This document shows, piece by piece, positions 1 to 7,808 of a stretch of DNA of 46,095 nucleotides (position 1 is its first letter; each line of letters starts with the position of its first letter). The stretch comes from a virus. The translations under genes and the position numbers were made by a program. The notes beneath the pieces were generated by a model. The model searched no databases, was not told where the DNA came from, and saw only the letters and a program-made list of their open reading frames with translations. The stretch is taken from the IMG/VR virus record IMGVR_UViG_3300035661_000106, positions 1 to 46,095 of that record. One strand, 5' to 3'.

Positions 1-357
1 GTTTAGCGTCGCTTTATGGCTAGATTCAGAAGATGGGATTCAGGTTTCCAGCAAGGAATCGCCGATGAAAACAGAGTGGATCGACGGGCGGGAATACACG
101 ATCGGAACCCCCGAGCATGCCGCCGCGAAGACGGCCCACGGGCTGAAAATCCAGACGCTGACCCAGGAGCGAGATCAGGCCCAGGGCCGAGCTGACGCCG
201 GGGATCGCGCTGTGGGGCTCCTGGCTCAGGCACAAAAGGACCTGGCCACGGCCACGGACCCGGCGAAGATCGCGGCCCTGGTCAGCCGCCGGGCCAGGGT
301 CGTGACCGACTGTGCCAGGGCCGCGAAGCGCGTGGGCGTCAAGTTCGATGACGCCGC
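1..357. repeat. Terminal overlap, left copy
   Basis: Bases 1-357 match 45739-46095. Positions 48-357 are identical. The first 47 bases differ at 3, 4, 17, 25, 34, 40, 46 and 47, always T here and C in the right copy. The overlap means the contig closes into a circle of 45,738 bp. That fits a circularly permuted (headful-packaged) phage or a circular assembly graph; true direct terminal repeats cannot be excluded from sequence alone. Confidence 0.95.
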
Positions 358-724
358 CGCGGCCAGCATGGGGGAAGGGGATATGATCGTCCAGGCGATC
401 AAGCTCCTGGATCCCGGCGCTGACGTCGAAGGGAAATCCCCGGATTACCTGGCCGGCATGTTCGCCACCCTGATCAAGGGCCTGGCGGGGGACGAAGCGG
501 CCGAAGTGGCCGCTGGGGACGCCCCGAAGGACCTGGCCGCCATGCCGCCGGGAACCCAACCGAAGACGGACAGCGCGAAGCCGTCGATCTTCACGGCCCG
601 GGCCGGCGAAGCGCCCCAGGGCGGCCAGCGTCAGGACAGCGCCCAGGGCCCCGACGCGGCCCGGGCCGCGCTGGTCCAAACGAACCAGGAACGCTGGAAG
701 AAGCCCCTGGCCGCGTCGAAGTGA
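2..724 (+). CDS. DUF2213 prohead protease/scaffold, C-terminal part
   Basis: This is the 3' end of the gene that starts at 45212 and crosses the circle junction; the frame is open from base 2 through the ATG at 65, so that ATG is internal. The segment is rich in Ala, Gln and Lys and predicted helical (residues about 198-290 of 416), then becomes low-complexity near the C-terminus. This is what a scaffold domain fused behind a DUF2213 protease should look like: it would guide capsid assembly and then be cleaved and lost. The next gene is the cement protein. Relative to the other copy of the overlap, this copy carries S-to-F, R-to-W and P-to-S changes plus silent ones, with no stop. Confidence 0.85.
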   Translation, partial: FSVALWLDSEDGIQVSSKESPMKTEWIDGREYTIGTPEHAAAKTAHGLKIQTLTQERDQAQGRADAGDRAVGLLAQAQKDLATATDPAKIAALVSRRARVVTDCARAAKRVGVKFDDAAAASMGEGDMIVQAIKLLDPGADVEGKSPDYLAGMFATLIKGLAGDEAAEVAAGDAPKDLAAMPPGTQPKTDSAKPSIFTARAGEAPQGGQRQDSAQGPDAARAALVQTNQERWKKPLAASK

Positions 725-764
725 AACCAAACCCCCGGCCGAGCCGGGCCAGGAGTTCGATCCC

Positions 765-1268
765 ATGTTGCAAGCGCCCCAGACCAGTTACACCCAGTTT
801 CCCCCCGTCGCGTTCGCCGGCCAGCGCGCCGATTCCGGCGAATTCGAGGCTACCAGCGCGCTGGCTGAAGTGGTCTTTGATTGCGGCCTGGGCCTGGTCA
901 AAGGGACGGCCGGGGGCCCCACGCCCCAGGTCAAACTTCCGACCCAGGCCAGCGACGTCACGAACCTTTTCAAGGGCGTGAGCCTGTATCAGGCGTATCG
1001 TCAGCCCACGAACACGGCGAATCGTTACGCCGTGGGGGACGCCGTCCCGGTCGTGGAAACGGGCCGGATCTGGGTCAAGATCGATCCCACGGTCGGGGCT
1101 ACCATGTCCGACGAAGGCCCCGTGTTCCTGGTCCACTCGGGGGCGAACGCCGGGACCTTCCGGGGGGACGCCGGGGTTGGTCCGTCGGCCACGGTCGTGG
1201 CCGGGGCGAAGTGCAAACAGGGTGGGATCGCCGGCGGGATCGCCGCGGTCAAGTTCAATATCCCCTGA
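765..1268 (+). CDS. Capsid cement/decoration protein
   Basis: 167 aa, ATG start with AGGAG about 10 bases upstream. Small beta-rich protein with many Gly, Thr and Val residues, placed between the protease/scaffold and the major capsid gene, the usual place for a structural cement (gp24-like) protein that stabilises the expanded shell. The N-terminal part (about 1-60) resembles cement proteins that start with a short loop followed by a Gly/Ala-rich beta region. Assignment rests on size, composition and gene order rather than on a diagnostic motif. A head fibre base or another decoration protein is the main alternative. Confidence 0.65.
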   Translation: MLQAPQTSYTQFPPVAFAGQRADSGEFEATSALAEVVFDCGLGLVKGTAGGPTPQVKLPTQASDVTNLFKGVSLYQAYRQPTNTANRYAVGDAVPVVETGRIWVKIDPTVGATMSDEGPVFLVHSGANAGTFRGDAGVGPSATVVAGAKCKQGGIAGGIAAVKFNIP

Positions 1269-1299
1269 TCTGGGGCGAAAGGAAGAAGGAATCAGGGAT

Positions 1300-2259
1300 A
1301 TGATTTTCACGAAACACGCTGTGGCCACCTTGCTGGCCGTTCTGGGGCTCCACTCTGACGCCGGGGAAACCGCTGGTTTCACCCGTCAGCTGGAATTTAT
1401 CGAAACCGAGATCTACAAGATCGAATACCCGGCGAATCGAGCCCGGGATTTCATCCCTGTGGATTCTTCGGTCCCCGACTGGGCCGAAGAGTTCACCTGG
1501 CGAATGTGGGACTGGGCCGGCATGGCCAAGATCATCACGAACTTCTCGGATGATCTCCCGGCCGTGGACGTCATGGCAGCCGAGGTCCACCAAAAGGTTC
1601 GGACCCTGGGCGACTCGTTCGGCTATTCGATCAATGATCTGGTCGTGGCCGCGAAAATGTCCACGAACCTGGAAAGCGAAAAGGGCGAACTCGCCCGAAT
1701 GGCGATCGAAAACAAGGTGGAACAGCTGTCCACCTTCGGCGACGCTTCGGCCGCGCTTCCCGGCTTCCTGAACAATGCGAACGTCCCGATCCTGAGCGCC
1801 CCGGGATCGCTGAACGGCGACTGGCTGAACCCGGCCACGACGCCCCAGCAAATCCTGGCCGACCTTCACGCCATGGCCATGGCTGTGGTCGTTCAGACGC
1901 TGAACACGCACGCCCCCGATACGCTGCTTTTGCCGCTGACGCACTATCAGCATATCAGCCAGACCACGCTGAACCAGTATAACAGCGAAACGATCCTGAC
2001 CACGTTCCTGAAACAGTCCACCTGGATCAAGAACGTGGACCAGTGGATCCCCCTCGCCACGGCTGACGCGGCCAGGACGGGCCCCCGGGCCGTCTGCTAC
2101 CAGCGAAATCCGCGCGTGGTTCGCCTGGTCATTCCCCGTGAGTTCACCATGCAACCTCCCCAGGCGAAAAACCTGGCGTTCGTGATCCCCTGTCACGCGA
2201 AGATCGGGGGCGTGTCCTGGCGCTACCCCCTGGCCGCCGTTTACGCTGACGGGATCTGA
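1300..2259 (+). CDS. Major capsid protein (DUF2184 type)
   Basis: 319 aa. The ATG at 1300 is chosen over an upstream in-frame start because AGGAAGAAGGA lies just before it. Sequence features match DUF2184 capsid proteins: an N-terminal 'RQLEFIETEIYKIEYP' segment, a central 'NLESEKGELARMAIE' helix, a long beta-rich second half and the 'YQRNPRVVRL' and 'MQPPQ' segments near the C-terminus. It forms the HK97-fold icosahedral shell. A strong hairpin follows directly (2270-2313), consistent with tuning of expression after the most abundant virion protein. Confidence 0.9.
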   Translation: MIFTKHAVATLLAVLGLHSDAGETAGFTRQLEFIETEIYKIEYPANRARDFIPVDSSVPDWAEEFTWRMWDWAGMAKIITNFSDDLPAVDVMAAEVHQKVRTLGDSFGYSINDLVVAAKMSTNLESEKGELARMAIENKVEQLSTFGDASAALPGFLNNANVPILSAPGSLNGDWLNPATTPQQILADLHAMAMAVVVQTLNTHAPDTLLLPLTHYQHISQTTLNQYNSETILTTFLKQSTWIKNVDQWIPLATADAARTGPRAVCYQRNPRVVRLVIPREFTMQPPQAKNLAFVIPCHAKIGGVSWRYPLAAVYADGI

Positions 2260-2269
2260 TTCCCGCCCT

Positions 2270-2313
2270 GGAAGGCCCCGAGCCCCGAGCCCTAAAAGGG
2301 CCGGGGCCTTTCC
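2270..2313 (+). terminator. Terminator-like hairpin after capsid gene
   Basis: GGAAGGCCCCGAGCCC at 2270 pairs with GGGCCGGGGCCTTTCC ending at 2313, around a short A-rich loop. The stem is long and GC-rich but the following T tract is poor (TTTCCGGTT), so it may be a partial terminator or an mRNA-stabilising element rather than a full stop. Confidence 0.65.
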
Positions 2314-2331
2314 GGTTAAAGGGAGTCAATC

Positions 2332-2778
2332 ATGGGAAAAAGGTACACGAACACGGCCGCCAGACTGATCACGATCGCTTTCGTCAAGTTCCTTCCGGGG
2401 GCCACGGAAACGGTCCCCAGCGATGCGACGATCGCCAGCTGGAACGCGGCCTGGAAGCCGTCTGACCCGAAGGCTTCGGCCACGGTCCAGGACGCCGAAC
2501 GGAAAGCCAGCCTGGCCGCCCAGGAAGGGGCGCTGATCACCAGCCTGGAAAAGGCCCCCGTGTTCCTGGCGGGTCTGTTGAAGCCCGGAACCGTGGCCAT
2601 GCCGGCCCCCGATCGTGTGACCCTGTCCAGCCTGATCGATCTGGACCTGGGGAAGGCTTCGGCCCAGGTCAGACTTTGCACAGACCTGGAAACGCTGGCC
2701 GGCTGGGTTACCTCTGAGACCCGCCAGGTGATCCTGGACCTGATCAAGGCCCGTGGCGAAGCCCTGACGAAGGCTTGA
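2332..2778 (+). CDS. Hypothetical head-region protein
   Basis: 148 aa, ATG with AAAGGGAG upstream, four bases before the next gene. Mostly helical with alternating Ala/Leu/Lys, no Cys-rich motif and one Cys near residue 122. I do not recognise the family. Its position between the capsid and the DUF4054 connector gene suggests a head completion, decoration or morphogenesis role. It is the first gene after the capsid terminator, so its expression probably depends on read-through. Confidence 0.7.
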   Translation: MGKRYTNTAARLITIAFVKFLPGATETVPSDATIASWNAAWKPSDPKASATVQDAERKASLAAQEGALITSLEKAPVFLAGLLKPGTVAMPAPDRVTLSSLIDLDLGKASAQVRLCTDLETLAGWVTSETRQVILDLIKARGEALTKA

Positions 2779-2781
2779 TCC

Positions 2782-3894
<1,113 letters not shown>

Positions 3895-3906
3895 ACAGGA
3901 AATCAC

Positions 3907-4194
3907 ATGTCTCTGGTAACGCTTGCAGTCGTGTTCCACAAATCCGAAGGCTTCGGGGCTTCGCTGGCTTCCGAAATGGTCACGGCCGGCCTGGTTCAGT
4001 ACGATCCCGAAACGGCAAACGAAGGATCCGCCCAGTTCACGGGGCTGACGTCGGGGGCTGACGGCGATTCAACCAAAGTCGTGATCTATACGATCCCGGC
4101 CCGCTGGGACGATCAGGCCACGACCACGGCCGCTACCGTGATCGCCCTTCACATTCCCACGGCCGGGGCCCCGCCCGTTCCCGACGATAGCTGA
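3907..4194 (+). CDS. Hypothetical structural protein
   Basis: 95 aa, ATG after AGGAAATCAC. Beta-rich, Thr/Ala-rich, no Cys, no membrane segment. Unrecognised family. It sits four bases before the next gene, in the neck region of the late operon, so a small virion or fibre-associated protein is plausible. Possibly co-folds with the collagen fibre encoded just upstream. Confidence 0.65.
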   Translation: MSLVTLAVVFHKSEGFGASLASEMVTAGLVQYDPETANEGSAQFTGLTSGADGDSTKVVIYTIPARWDDQATTTAATVIALHIPTAGAPPVPDDS

Positions 4195-4197
4195 GCC

Positions 4198-4671
4198 ATG
4201 GCCGGCGGAACCACGGATAAGGATCAGGGCCTGAACGTGCTCCTGACCCGGCTGGAATGGTCAAAGGGCCTGACCCTTACCGTGGGCGTGCATGGGGCCG
4301 AAGGGGGCGAGATTGACGGAAAGGGCCCACTGACGATCTTACAGGTCGCAACGGTCCACGAATTTGGCCTGGGTAACAATCCAGAGCGATCCTTTATCCG
4401 ATCCTGGTATGACGAAAAGCTGACCGAGCATACGGAAGCGCTCAGGAAGATCGGGGCGGCCGTAGTCAAAGGACAGTTCACGGCCCAGGTAGGTCTGGAA
4501 CGGGCGGGAAATCTATTCGTCGCCGAAGTTCAGGCAAAGATCGCCAGTAACATCGTCCCGCCCCTGAAAAAGGAAACGTCAGATCGCAAGGGATCGACCG
4601 TGGCCCTAGTGGATACGGGTCAAATGAAGGCTTCGATCCGTTTCAAGATCACCACTTCAAAGGATCTATGA
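4198..4671 (+). CDS. Neck/head-tail joining protein (gp10/gpG-like)
   Basis: 157 aa. The N-terminal half carries the typical pattern of this broad family: 'TVGVHG' followed by 'VATVHEFG' and 'PERSFIRSWYDE' (residues about 30-75), as in HK97 gp10-like and Mu virion-morphogenesis proteins. The C-terminal 'LVDTGQMKASI' is the usual closing signature. It is expected at the head-tail interface. Its stop overlaps the ATG of the next gene, a sign of translational coupling. Confidence 0.8.
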   Translation: MAGGTTDKDQGLNVLLTRLEWSKGLTLTVGVHGAEGGEIDGKGPLTILQVATVHEFGLGNNPERSFIRSWYDEKLTEHTEALRKIGAAVVKGQFTAQVGLERAGNLFVAEVQAKIASNIVPPLKKETSDRKGSTVALVDTGQMKASIRFKITTSKDL

Positions 4672-5201
4672 ACTGGGGAACCATTCGACCCGGCCTAAAG
4701 GCGCTGATTACCAGCCTATCAGGTGGCCTGGAAGCGTTCTGGGTTGACGAACCCCGGGGGTTCACGGATCCGAGCACTCAGGCGATCCTGACGCTGACGA
4801 TCAAAAGCGTGACCACGATCGGCTGGGATGAAATGTCCCAGCTGCAAGACCTGACGAAGCCCACGGGCCATGAGCTACAGGACGAATGGCGAGGCAATCG
4901 CCGTTTCACCCTATCGATCAAGGCTGAGTCAGAGATCCAGACGGACACAGGCTCGGCTTATCAGTACCTGGAAAACGTCAGGGATCGGCTGAACTTCCGG
5001 GGCTCCTGTGAAACGCTTCGGGGCCTAGATTGCGTGGTCGTGAACCTGATTCCGACCGAAGATCTGACAGCGGCCCTGGATGACAGGAACCGATCGATCG
5101 CTGTCCTTGACGTGATCATGAATGCCAGAGTTCTATTCCTGGATCCGGCCGAATATGGCTACATCGAAACGGCCCCCGTCACAGGGACGCTGACTAGCTG
5201 A
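4668..5201 (+). CDS. Tail terminator/neck completion protein
   Basis: 177 aa; the ATG overlaps the previous stop as ATGA. The protein has the alpha/beta pattern of phage tail terminators: an N-terminal helix ('IRPGLKALITSL'), a beta hairpin with 'LTLTIKSVTTIGWDE', a central helix ('AYQYLENVRDRL') and a final beta strand ('IAVLDVIMNARVLF'). Position between the gp10-like protein and the sheath supports a role capping the tail tube and joining it to the head. Family assignment is by fold pattern and synteny. Confidence 0.75.
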   Translation: MNWGTIRPGLKALITSLSGGLEAFWVDEPRGFTDPSTQAILTLTIKSVTTIGWDEMSQLQDLTKPTGHELQDEWRGNRRFTLSIKAESEIQTDTGSAYQYLENVRDRLNFRGSCETLRGLDCVVVNLIPTEDLTAALDDRNRSIAVLDVIMNARVLFLDPAEYGYIETAPVTGTLTS

Positions 5202-5228
5202 CGATCCAGGCTTGCAGTAGCCACGGAA

Positions 5229-5248
5229 GGGGGATAACCTGAACCCCC
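5229..5248 (+). other. Small hairpin in sheath 5' leader
   Basis: GGGGG (5229-5233), loop of 10, CCCCC (5244-5248), ending 17 bases before the sheath ATG and next to its ribosome binding site AGAAGGA. It could modulate sheath translation; no T tract follows, so it is not a terminator. Confidence 0.35.
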
Positions 5249-5265
5249 AGAAGGACTGTATTCCC

Positions 5266-6591
5266 ATGCCTGGACTTGACGAAGTAGTCAATTTGCAGAT
5301 CTCTACAGCGGCCGGAAGTCCTACCCGGGCCGGCTTCGGGACCATGCTTTGCCTGGTCCTTCACAACGTGATCCCGGATCTGTTGAAGATCTACAAGTCG
5401 CCGTCAGAAATGACGGATGACGGGTTCGCCGTCACGGATCCGGCCTATCGCATGGCCCAGGCCGCGTTCAGCCAGAACCCCCGCCCCGTCCAGATCGCGC
5501 TGGGGAAGCGAACCCTGGCCTACACTCAGATCGTGGAACTGACGCCCACGATCACGCGCGTGGGTTATCACTACCTGTTCGAGGTAATCGATCCCGTGGG
5601 CGTGGTCACGGCGATTGACTATACGGTCCTGAGCGGCGACACGCTGGCCGCGATCTGTACGGCCCTGGCGGCCCTGATCGATCCTGCCGCCAGCGTGACG
5701 GCGACGGCCACGACCACGAAGGTTACCTGTACAGCGACGGCCGGGAAGCTGTTCAATCTTCGCAAGCTCCCCAGGCCCCTGGAATTGAAGGTCAAGGACG
5801 TGACGGCCGATCCCGGAATCGCCACGGACCTGAGCGCGATCGAATCGGCCGATTCAACGTCCTGGTATGCCCTGACGGCTGACCACGCTGGGAAGGCTGA
5901 AATCGAGGCCGCCGCGGCCTGGACCGAAGCCCGGCGAAAGATCGCCGTATTCAATACCTCTGACGAAGAAGTCCTGGAAGCCCTGGTCACGAACGATGTC
6001 TGTTCGGATCTGAAAGCCGCGGCCTACGCCAGAACGGAAGTCCTGGGTTCATACAGTGAGCTTCTGTCCTATTCTGACGCGGCCTGGCTCGGCCGAATGC
6101 TTCCGACCGATCCCGGCTCTGCTACCTGGGCTTTCAAAACCCTGAAAGGGATCACGGTAGACACGCTGGGTGGATCCCAGAAGACGGCCGCTACAACCAA
6201 GCGCCTGAACACCTATACGGTCCTGGGCGGCCTGAACGTGACCCAGTGGGGCCAGGACCCTGACGGCGGCTTTACCGATATCGTGGTCGGGACTGACTGG
6301 CTTTACGCCAGGATCCAGGAAGCCGTGTTTGGGGCGCTTGCCTCGAACGACAAGATCCCCATGACTGACAGCGGGGCGGAAACCATGCGAAGCCTGGTCA
6401 TGGCCGTCCTGACCCGTGGAATCCAGGCGAACTTCCTGGCGGCTGATCCGGCCCCCGTGGTCAACGTCCCGAAGATCAAGGACGTGGATCCGGTGGATAA
6501 GGCGATCCGCAATCTCCCGGGGGTCACGTTCCAGGCTGTTCTGTCGGGGGCCATTCACACTGTAGCGATCAAGGGCGTTCTTTCGCTCTGA
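5266..6591 (+). CDS. Tail sheath protein (DUF3383)
   Basis: 441 aa, ATG preceded by AGAAGGA. Recognisable as DUF3383 sheath: N-terminal 'DEVVNLQISTAAGSPTRAGF', then 'SPSEMTDDGF' and 'AYRMAQAAFSQNPRP', a beta-rich inserted domain (about 95-180), the conserved 'WLGRMLPTDPGSATWAFKTL' and the C-terminal helix-strand unit that holds neighbouring subunits in the contractile cylinder. Its presence with DUF3277 tube protein defines the phage as a myovirus. Confidence 0.93.
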   Translation: MPGLDEVVNLQISTAAGSPTRAGFGTMLCLVLHNVIPDLLKIYKSPSEMTDDGFAVTDPAYRMAQAAFSQNPRPVQIALGKRTLAYTQIVELTPTITRVGYHYLFEVIDPVGVVTAIDYTVLSGDTLAAICTALAALIDPAASVTATATTTKVTCTATAGKLFNLRKLPRPLELKVKDVTADPGIATDLSAIESADSTSWYALTADHAGKAEIEAAAAWTEARRKIAVFNTSDEEVLEALVTNDVCSDLKAAAYARTEVLGSYSELLSYSDAAWLGRMLPTDPGSATWAFKTLKGITVDTLGGSQKTAATTKRLNTYTVLGGLNVTQWGQDPDGGFTDIVVGTDWLYARIQEAVFGALASNDKIPMTDSGAETMRSLVMAVLTRGIQANFLAADPAPVVNVPKIKDVDPVDKAIRNLPGVTFQAVLSGAIHTVAIKGVLSL

Positions 6592-6603
6592 TAGGGGTCT
6601 GTC

Positions 6604-7053
6604 ATGGGCGAGAAAACGAAGGTTTACGATCTGGGCGAGGTCACCTGTAACTTCCTGGCGATCCCCTTGGATTCGCTCGGGGGCTGGGGTGAAGGATCCG
6701 GCGGCATCGAATGCGAAAAACAGGATCCGTCGTTCACGATCAAGCGGGGCGCTGACGGCTCTGTCGTTCGGTCGAAGACCTATAGCGGCGTCTGGATGGT
6801 CAAGCTTGTGGTCTTGCAGACGGCCGCGATCAATGCCGTCCTTTCGGCGATCCTGGCGCTGGACGAAAAAGCCACGAACGGGGCGGGGGTCGGCCCTCTC
6901 CTGGTTCGTGATCGCCAGGGCCTGACCGTGATCGCCGGCCCGGAATGCTGGATCGAAGGTCACCCGAAAACGGTCAAGTTCAATGCCGAACAGAATAACA
7001 ATGAATGGGTGATCGTGATCGCGAACGGAACGGCGTTCGTGGGCGGGAACTGA
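6604..7053 (+). CDS. Tail tube protein (DUF3277)
   Basis: 149 aa starting 12 bases after the sheath gene. The N-terminus 'KVYDLGEVTCNFLAIPLDSL' and the 'GADGSVVRSKTYSGVWMVKL' segment match DUF3277 inner-tube proteins, whose beta-barrel hexamers stack to form the DNA channel. Length is normal for the family. A very strong hairpin terminator sits directly after it, so sheath and tube probably form the most highly expressed tail unit. Confidence 0.9.
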   Translation: MGEKTKVYDLGEVTCNFLAIPLDSLGGWGEGSGGIECEKQDPSFTIKRGADGSVVRSKTYSGVWMVKLVVLQTAAINAVLSAILALDEKATNGAGVGPLLVRDRQGLTVIAGPECWIEGHPKTVKFNAEQNNNEWVIVIANGTAFVGGN

Positions 7054-7056
7054 TTC

Positions 7057-7137
7057 AGATCCAGCCCCGCTATCACGCCCCTGGGCTGGGTTTCTCCCGG
7101 CCAGGCTCGGGGGCGTGTTAGCGGGGCTGGATCTTTT
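7057..7137 (+). terminator. Strong terminator after tail tube
   Basis: AGATCCAGCCCCGCTA-T-CACGCCCC (7057-7081) pairs with GGGGCGTG-T-TAGCGGGGCTGGATCT (7110-7134): 25 positions with a single T-T mismatch, followed by TTTT (7134-7137). The 28-base apical region contains further self-complementary CCTGG/CCAGG. The best terminator in the plus-strand operon; downstream tail genes must rely on read-through or antitermination. Confidence 0.85.
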
Positions 7138-7154
7138 ACGGCCGGGAGATCAAA

Positions 7155-7610
7155 ATGGGAATCGAGACGCGACGAAAGACGATCGGCGAAAACACGTTCG
7201 AGCTGACTTTGCTCGGAACCCGGGAAGGTCAGAGGGTCCTTCTTCGTCTGGGGAAGCTTCTGGGCCCCGCGTTTATCGTGATCAAGCTGAAAGGCGCTGA
7301 CGGCCTGGGGGAAGCGATCCAGACCGCGCTGGGCTCAGCTGACGGGGCTGATCTGGACTTCCTGATCGATACGTTCGCCGCGAAGACTGACAGGATCCTG
7401 ATCACTGACGCGAAGGCCGGCCCTGGGTCGATCAAGGTCAGCATGTCCGATCAGTACGATTCCACGTTCGGCCGGCGCTACCCCGAAGCCCTGGCCTGGA
7501 TGGCCTGGGCGATCCAGGAGAACTTCGCCAGTTTTTTCGACGCAAAGGGGCTCGCCCCCTTGCTCGCTCTGTTCCCGGGGCTGTCCAGGTCCGAATCCCA
7601 GAAGGATTAG
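7155..7610 (+). CDS. Tail assembly chaperone, short form
   Basis: 151 aa, located between tube and tape measure, the position of lambda gpG-like chaperones. N-terminal beta/alpha domain ('ENTFELTLLGTREGQRVLLR') and a helical C-terminal part. It is thought to bind the tape measure during tail assembly and is not in the virion. The zero-frame product ends at 7610 after a slippery heptamer at 7532-7538, where a fraction of ribosomes shift to the -1 frame and make the longer form. Confidence 0.85.
   Translation: MGIETRRKTIGENTFELTLLGTREGQRVLLRLGKLLGPAFIVIKLKGADGLGEAIQTALGSADGADLDFLIDTFAAKTDRILITDAKAGPGSIKVSMSDQYDSTFGRRYPEALAWMAWAIQENFASFFDAKGLAPLLALFPGLSRSESQKD
7532..7561 (+). promoter_or_regulatory. 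-1 frameshift site with downstream hairpin
   Basis: T TTT TTC at 7532-7538 is in register for the X XXY YYZ slippery heptamer of the 7155 frame. After a 6-base spacer, AAGGGG (7545-7550), loop CTCGC, CCCCTT (7556-7561) forms a hairpin. The -1 frame is open from the site to the TAG at 7787-7789. Confidence 0.85.
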
Positions 7611-7789
7611 ACTGGTTCACCTGGCGGGTCATGACCGATCCCAGGGTATCTGTTTCGCTCAGGGAACTGGAAGAATACTGGACGATCGATGACGTCCTAT
7701 CGTGCCATGATGCTCTGGACGCGCTAGACGCGGCCGAACACGAAGCGGCCGAACGGGCCACTTCCGACAACCCACGATCCAGAACGTAG
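7536..7789 (+). CDS. Tail assembly chaperone, -1 frame extension
   Basis: The part made only after the -1 shift at 7532-7538. It reads through 'VRIPEGLDWFTWRV' and then, from the ATG at 7631, 'MTDPRVSVSLRELEEYWTID' to the TAG at 7787. The 'PEGLDWF...LRELEEYWTIDDVLSCHDALD' pattern is typical of the second domain of chaperones in DUF3383-sheath myophages (gpGT equivalent). The full fusion would be about 210 aa. Codon use matches neighbouring genes. An independent 52-aa gene from the ATG at 7631 is possible but no ribosome binding site is seen. Confidence 0.8.
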
Positions 7790-7808
7790 CGCTAGAACGG
7801 GTGATCCA

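Noticed and set aside
1-47. Diversity-generating retroelement as the cause of the C-to-T cluster
   Set aside because: Such elements change A residues and need a reverse transcriptase and template repeat; neither is present.
1255-2196. 313-aa minus-strand frame opposite the capsid gene
   Set aside because: Antisense shadow; the capsid reading has family motifs and a ribosome binding site.
7631-7789. Independent 52-aa gene
   Set aside because: No ribosome binding site; the frame is continuous with the -1 frameshift from the chaperone, which explains it better.
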